Shown piece after piece: positions 9,425-12,174 of a stretch of 12,174 nt of DNA. The stretch spans positions 1-12,174 of the forward strand of contig JAEYZK010000207.1 in the NCBI GenBank assembly GCA_023428085.1. The letters are read 5' to 3'. Position numbers and translations under genes: made by a program. The notes beneath the pieces were generated by a model. That model was not told the DNA's origin, searched no databases, and saw nothing but the letters and a program-made list of their open reading frames with translations. The stretch is from Pseudomonadota bacterium (GTDB lineage: Bacteria > Myxococcota > Myxococcia > Myxococcales > Anaeromyxobacteraceae). Position 1 is the stretch's first letter; each line of letters opens with the position of its first letter.

Positions 9425-11036
9425 AGAGGTCCCACCGGCCGAGCCCCAGCGCCACCACCGCGACGACCAGGTTCGAGGCGACGTGGGCGATCACCGCGTC
9501 GCCGACGCGCCCGCGCCACACCCGCACCCCGCCGTACGCGAGCCCTGCCAGCACGCCGGACAGGAAGCTCGCGTGGAGCGCGCCGAAGGCGAGCGAGGAC
9601 ACGACGACCGCGGTCCAGGGGACGCGCCGCGCGTCGCCGGCCGGCCGCGGCGGCGAGAGCACGTCGAAGAGGTAGCCGCGGAACGCCAGCTCCTCGATCA
9701 CGGGGATCACGAGGATGGACCCGAGCGCGCGGACCGCGAGCCACGCCGCGCGCTCCCACGCCTCCATCCCGGCCAGCTCCGCTCCGAGCGGCCCTGGGTC
9801 GCCGCGGACGGCGAACACCCAGAAGACGCCGACGAGCAGGCCCACGACGGTCGGCGCGAGCGCCCGGGTGGGCCGCAGGGACGGCAGGGCGCGCCGGACC
9901 GCGACGAGCGCGGCGAGCGCGGCCAGGATCCGCAGCGCGTAGGCGCGATCGAGCGCCCCGGCGGTCCAGACGCCCGTCAGGAGCGCGGCCGCGAGCGCGA
10001 CCACGAGCGGCGCGACGAGCGCGGGGTCCGCCCGCAGCGCGTCGGGCTGGCGCGAGGCGGACGAGGTCGCCGGGCTGCGCCGGAGCCAGGGCAGGTGCTC
10101 CGCGACCGCCACGAACCCGAGCGCGAGCGTGATGAAGAACGCCCAGCCGACCTTGCTGTGGAAGCCGCCGATCGCGAGCTCCTCGTGACCGGCCGCGCCG
10201 AGCAGGACGAGCGCCGCGATGCGCACGATGTTGGCGGCGATGGTGAGGACGATCGCGACCGGGACCACCATGAGGGCGCGGCCGGTGCGGATGCGGTCGC
10301 GCGCCAGCGCGAGCCAGGTGAGCCCGAACACGAGGACCAGCCCGATCCCGTCCACCCCCGAGCACTCCGGGGCCACCGTCACGGCGAAGTCGCCCAGGCC
10401 GATGAGCACCTGCGACGGATCGACGGCGACGTCGCCCGCCACGAGCCGGAGCAGCGCCGCCGCCCCCCGGAGGGTGAGCCCGGAGAGCGTCCCCCAGAGC
10501 TGCTCCGCCGCAGTGGCCGCGCGCCACACGCCGACGCCCAGCGCCACGGCGAGCAGCGGTGCGCGCCACTGGCGGAGCACCTCCCGCGCCAGCCACGGGA
10601 GCGGCACGGCGACGGCCGCCGCGAGCACCGTCATCAGCGCGCCGGCGCCGAGCAGCGTGAGCATGCCGGAGGCGCCCGGGGGCGGCGCGCCCGGGCCGAG
10701 GATCCGGACCGCGAGCACGACGGCCACGGCGAAGGAGGCCAGCTGGGCGACCAGCGCCGGGCCCGGCCGCCAGGGCGGGAGCTCCTGCGCGACCGCAGGG
10801 GCGGAGAGCCCGCCGTTCCGCGCGACGAGCCAGCCCGCCACGGCCGCGCCCAGCACCACCGGGATGACGACCCGGATCGCGTTCACCACCGGCACGGCGA
10901 CGCCGGTGATGGGCATGTCCACGAGCAGCGAGAGCGCGAGGAACTCGAGCGCGAGCAGCGCCCCCGGCACGGCCCATCGCAGATGCGGGTGCGAAGGGCC
11001 GGCCGACGCCGCGCCCTCCCTGCCGGGAGCGATCAC
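9417..11036 (-). CDS. xrtE: Exosortase E fused to a CPBP (CAAX-type) protease
   Basis: A 539-residue polytopic membrane protein. The first 320 residues are an exosortase, a transpeptidase-like enzyme that recognises a C-terminal motif-TM-basic signal. The catalytic Cys225 is in APECSGVDGIGL, Arg272 in NIVRIAALVLLG, and His293 in GGFHSKVGWAFF. Residues about 395-535 are a CPBP intramembrane protease domain with EELAFR (448-453), FGALH (484-488) and HVASN (518-522), the three family motifs, all intact. This fusion is the architecture of the described exosortase E/protease of VPEID-CTERM systems, and two candidate substrates lie immediately upstream. The GTG start at 11036 overlaps the TGA of the first substrate as GTGA; the frame stays open further upstream but runs through that substrate gene, which is the real coding sequence there. 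A GTG 22 codons further in is an alternative start. Confidence 0.93.
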   Translation of the reverse strand: MIAPGREGAASAGPSHPHLRWAVPGALLALEFLALSLLVDMPITGVAVPVVNAIRVVIPVVLGAAVAGWLVARNGGLSAPAVAQELPPWRPGPALVAQLASFAVAVVLAVRILGPGAPPPGASGMLTLLGAGALMTVLAAAVAVPLPWLAREVLRQWRAPLLAVALGVGVWRAATAAEQLWGTLSGLTLRGAAALLRLVAGDVAVDPSQVLIGLGDFAVTVAPECSGVDGIGLVLVFGLTWLALARDRIRTGRALMVVPVAIVLTIAANIVRIAALVLLGAAGHEELAIGGFHSKVGWAFFITLALGFVAVAEHLPWLRRSPATSSASRQPDALRADPALVAPLVVALAAALLTGVWTAGALDRAYALRILAALAALVAVRRALPSLRPTRALAPTVVGLLVGVFWVFAVRGDPGPLGAELAGMEAWERAAWLAVRALGSILVIPVIEELAFRGYLFDVLSPPRPAGDARRVPWTAVVVSSLAFGALHASFLSGVLAGLAYGGVRVWRGRVGDAVIAHVASNLVVAVVALGLGRWDLWG

Positions 11037-11230
11037 TTCTTGTTGCGGCGGCGGTTCGCGACGTAGGTCGCACCGCCCGCGAGCAGGACGGCCATCGACC
11101 CGACGGCGGCAGGATCGAACTCGGGCACGCTGCGGCGCTTCCTCCAGAAGTCCGCGCTCTGCGCGAGCGTGAGCGCGGGAGCGAGGATGGCGGCGGCGAC
11201 GATGGTGGCGGTGACGAATCTCTTGATCAT
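11033..11230 (-). CDS. Tiny secreted VPEFD-CTERM protein, candidate exosortase E substrate
   Basis: A 65-residue protein. Residues 1-24 (MIKRFVTATIVAAAILAPAL then TLAQ) form a clean Sec signal peptide. Only about ten residues, basic and including FWRKRR, precede the sorting signal: SVPEFDPAA at 34-42, a hydrophobic span about 43-58, and the basic tail NRRRNKK. This tripartite ending is the exosortase substrate signature, and its motif is one residue from the VPEID motif that names the exosortase E system. The ATG has GAGGAGG about 7 bases upstream, within an inverted repeat. The stop overlaps the exosortase start. After processing, almost nothing of the chain would remain outside the signals, so the mature product is a very small anchored or released peptide. 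No function beyond being sorted can be read from the sequence. Confidence 0.88.
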   Translation of the reverse strand: MIKRFVTATIVAAAILAPALTLAQSADFWRKRRSVPEFDPAAVGSMAVLLAGGATYVANRRRNKK

Positions 11231-11234
11231 GGTG

Positions 11235-11250
11235 GGTCCTCCTCAGGACC
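11235..11250 (-). promoter_or_regulatory. Inverted repeat covering the ribosome binding site of the 65-residue VPEFD protein
   Basis: On the minus strand GGTCCT-GAGG-AGGACC forms a perfect 6-base-pair stem with a 4-base loop. The loop and the 3' arm contain the GAGGAGG Shine-Dalgarno, and the stem ends 4 bases before the ATG. Such a hairpin could limit translation of this gene and, through the GTGA overlap, of the exosortase. No protein or ligand partner is indicated. Confidence 0.45.
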
Positions 11251-11364
11251 TGGGGACTGTGGCGGGAATCGTGTGGGCAAACAACTACCACGCGTCCGGT
11301 ACACACCCACAGGTCGCCACATGGCCCTACCCCTTCGGCGGGAACCCGGCGCCCCCGGTCCTGC

Positions 11365-11613
11365 CTAGCTGCTGCGCTTGCGCCACCGCGCGAGGAGGAC
11401 CCCGCCGCCGGCGAGGATCGCGCCGATGCCTCCGGCCGCCGCCGGATCGAACTCCGGGACGGACTTCGGCGGCTTGCTCGGCTTGTGACGCCAGTGCTGG
11501 TGGTGGCGGTCGTTGTCCCGCGGGCGGCCGGGCCCGGCGAGCGCCGTGGTGGAACCGAGCAGGGTCGCGGCGATGACCGCGAGCCTGAGGACGTTGCCGA
11601 CGTGATGACGCAT
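11365..11613 (-). CDS. Small His-rich secreted VPEFD-CTERM protein, candidate exosortase E substrate
   Basis: An 82-residue protein. Residues 1-26 are a Sec signal peptide ending in TTALA. The exported part at about 27-50 is basic and rich in His, Pro and Lys (NDRHHQHWRHKPSKPPK at 34-50). The sorting signal follows: SVPEFDPAAAG at 51-61, a Gly/Ala/Leu-rich hydrophobic span to about 75, and the tail RWRKRSS. It shares the SVPEFDPAA block with the smaller neighbour downstream, while their exported parts do not resemble each other. That is the expected pattern for separate substrates of one sorting enzyme. The ATG at 11613 is chosen because GGGAGG lies 4 bases upstream; longer in-frame starts add no signal-like sequence. 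The His-rich segment could bind metal or polyanionic polysaccharide, which is inference. It is followed by 134 bases before the next gene. Confidence 0.87.
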   Translation of the reverse strand: MRHHVGNVLRLAVIAATLLGSTTALAGPGRPRDNDRHHQHWRHKPSKPPKSVPEFDPAAAGGIGAILAGGGVLLARWRKRSS

Positions 11614-11732
11614 GCTTCCTCCCTGTCTCGAAGAGTCTGACGACGACCCACATGGCCGGCAATGCCATACCTCGACGACGGAGCCCGGGGTGTGCCCGCG
11701 CGGTGGAGCGGGCCGCACCCGGGCCCATCCGT

Positions 11733-11744
11733 TGTTCACGAACA
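11733..11744. repeat. 12-base palindrome upstream of the VPEFD genes, possible operator
   Basis: TGTTCACGAACA is a perfect inverted repeat with 5-base arms and a 2-base spacer. It stands out by its A/T content in the 162-base gap between the edge gene and the 82-residue VPEFD gene. A second short inverted repeat, ATGGC-N7-GCCAT, lies at 11652-11668 nearer the start. Either could be a regulator site; no regulator gene is in the window. Confidence 0.35.
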
Positions 11745-11775
11745 GTGACGAGCGGCGCTCGGGAGGGGACGCCGG

Positions 11776-12174
11776 TCAGCCGCGGGACATGACCCGCGCC
11801 ATCGCTCCCGCGATCTCGGGATCTCCGGGCGCGAGCGCGAGCGCCCGCCGGAGCAGGGCCATCCCGCCGGCGATGCGGCCGCCCTCGAGCTCCGCCAGGG
11901 CGCGCTCGTAGCAGCCCTGCGCCTCGCGGGACCGCGCCGGCGCCGCGCTCGGGGGGGATCCACCCGCGGGAGACCGGGGCGCGGCGCTCCAGGGCATCTC
12001 CCCGCTGGCTCCGGGTGCCGCGCCGCGGGGCGGGACCGCGCCCGCGCCCGGCCAGGCCGGCGGCATCATGTCGGCGGCCGGGACGAGCCAGTCCGGCGTC
12101 TCCGAGGCCGGGGGCAGCTCGAGCCCCACCGGCGTCGCGGCGATGGGCTGCAGCCCGGCAGTCCAGTCCGGGAC
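11776..12174 (-). CDS. C-terminal part of an uncharacterised protein with a TPR-like helix pair (N-terminus outside window)
   Basis: The frame is open from the right edge to the TGA at 11778-11776, giving 132 residues. An in-frame GTG at 12129 exists, but the coding pattern continues above it, so I treat the gene as truncated by the window. Most of the visible part is a Pro/Ala/Gly-rich linker with two similar patches, VPDWTAGLQPIAATPVGLEL and TPDWLVPAADMMPPAW. The last 50 residues form two helices, AQGCYERALAELEGGRIAGGMALLRRALALAPGDPEI, which fit one TPR unit: aromatic and Ala positions in helix A, then ALALAPGDPE as the usual turn. TPR ends on low-complexity linkers are common in myxobacterial regulatory and envelope proteins, but the rest of the protein is unseen and I do not assign a function. 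It lies 162 bases upstream of the VPEFD genes on the same strand. Confidence 0.65.
   Translation of the reverse strand, partial: VPDWTAGLQPIAATPVGLELPPASETPDWLVPAADMMPPAWPGAGAVPPRGAAPGASGEMPWSAAPRSPAGGSPPSAAPARSREAQGCYERALAELEGGRIAGGMALLRRALALAPGDPEIAGAMARVMSRG

Noticed and set aside
11265..11295. Minus-strand TGGTAGTTGTTTGCC as a sigma-54 promoter of the 65-residue gene
   Set aside because: The GG and GC elements are 9 bases apart where 10 are required, and the -24 element is poor.
11268..11345. Plus-strand GGGCAAAC followed by a CGCGTCCGG block, reminiscent of a GEMM (cyclic dinucleotide) riboswitch
   Set aside because: The rest of the conserved core and the tetraloop receptor are missing, and it points away from the genes it would need to control.
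11033..11613. MYXO-CTERM or PEP-CTERM classification of the small proteins
   Set aside because: The motif is VPEFD, with no cysteine as in MYXO-CTERM, and it matches the VPEID type that pairs with a fused exosortase E/protease.
11037..11651. N-terminal extension of the exosortase frame to 744 codons
   Set aside because: It runs through both small VPEFD genes in another frame as low-complexity sequence. The GTG at 11036 gives a normal-length exosortase E.

Overview
This window comes from a very GC-rich bacterial chromosome. Codons nearly all end in G or C, GTG starts are common and genes are tightly packed. The combination of an exopolysaccharide locus, acyl-transfer genes and an exosortase in such DNA fits a deltaproteobacterial lineage, most likely Myxococcota and perhaps Anaeromyxobacter-like. 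That placement is inference from style and content; there is no rRNA or other marker gene here. I see no tRNA, CRISPR array, insertion sequence or phage gene.

Region A (1-4593, minus strand, read right to left) is an acyl-activation and acyl-transfer operon. It holds a secreted SGNH-like hydrolase, a left-handed beta-helix (hexapeptide) acyltransferase, a fatty acyl-AMP ligase-like enzyme, a stand-alone acyl carrier protein and an MBOAT membrane O-acyltransferase cut by the left edge. Several junctions overlap or nearly touch. Ligase + carrier + MBOAT + SGNH are the same four activity classes as the DltA/DltC/DltB/DltD system that D-alanylates teichoic acids, here beside exopolysaccharide genes. 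The likely job is to decorate a surface polysaccharide with an acyl group.

Region B (4594-4976) is the divergent intergenic region, which should carry the promoters of both flanking operons.

Region C (4977-9392, plus strand) holds a second adenylate-forming ligase, a Wzz/PCP-type chain-length protein joined to it by an ATGA overlap, and a WbpA-type UDP-N-acetylglucosamine 6-dehydrogenase that would supply an acidic sugar nucleotide. Together these point to export and precursor supply for an acidic exopolysaccharide.

Region D (9417-12174, minus strand, convergent with C) is a compact protein-sorting module. A fused exosortase E/CPBP protease follows two tiny secreted proteins that each end in a VPEFD-type C-terminal sorting signal. 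The nearer one overlaps the exosortase by GTGA. At the right edge is the C-terminal part of a protein with one TPR-like helix pair. Exosortases commonly sit beside exopolysaccharide genes, so C and D probably serve the same envelope.
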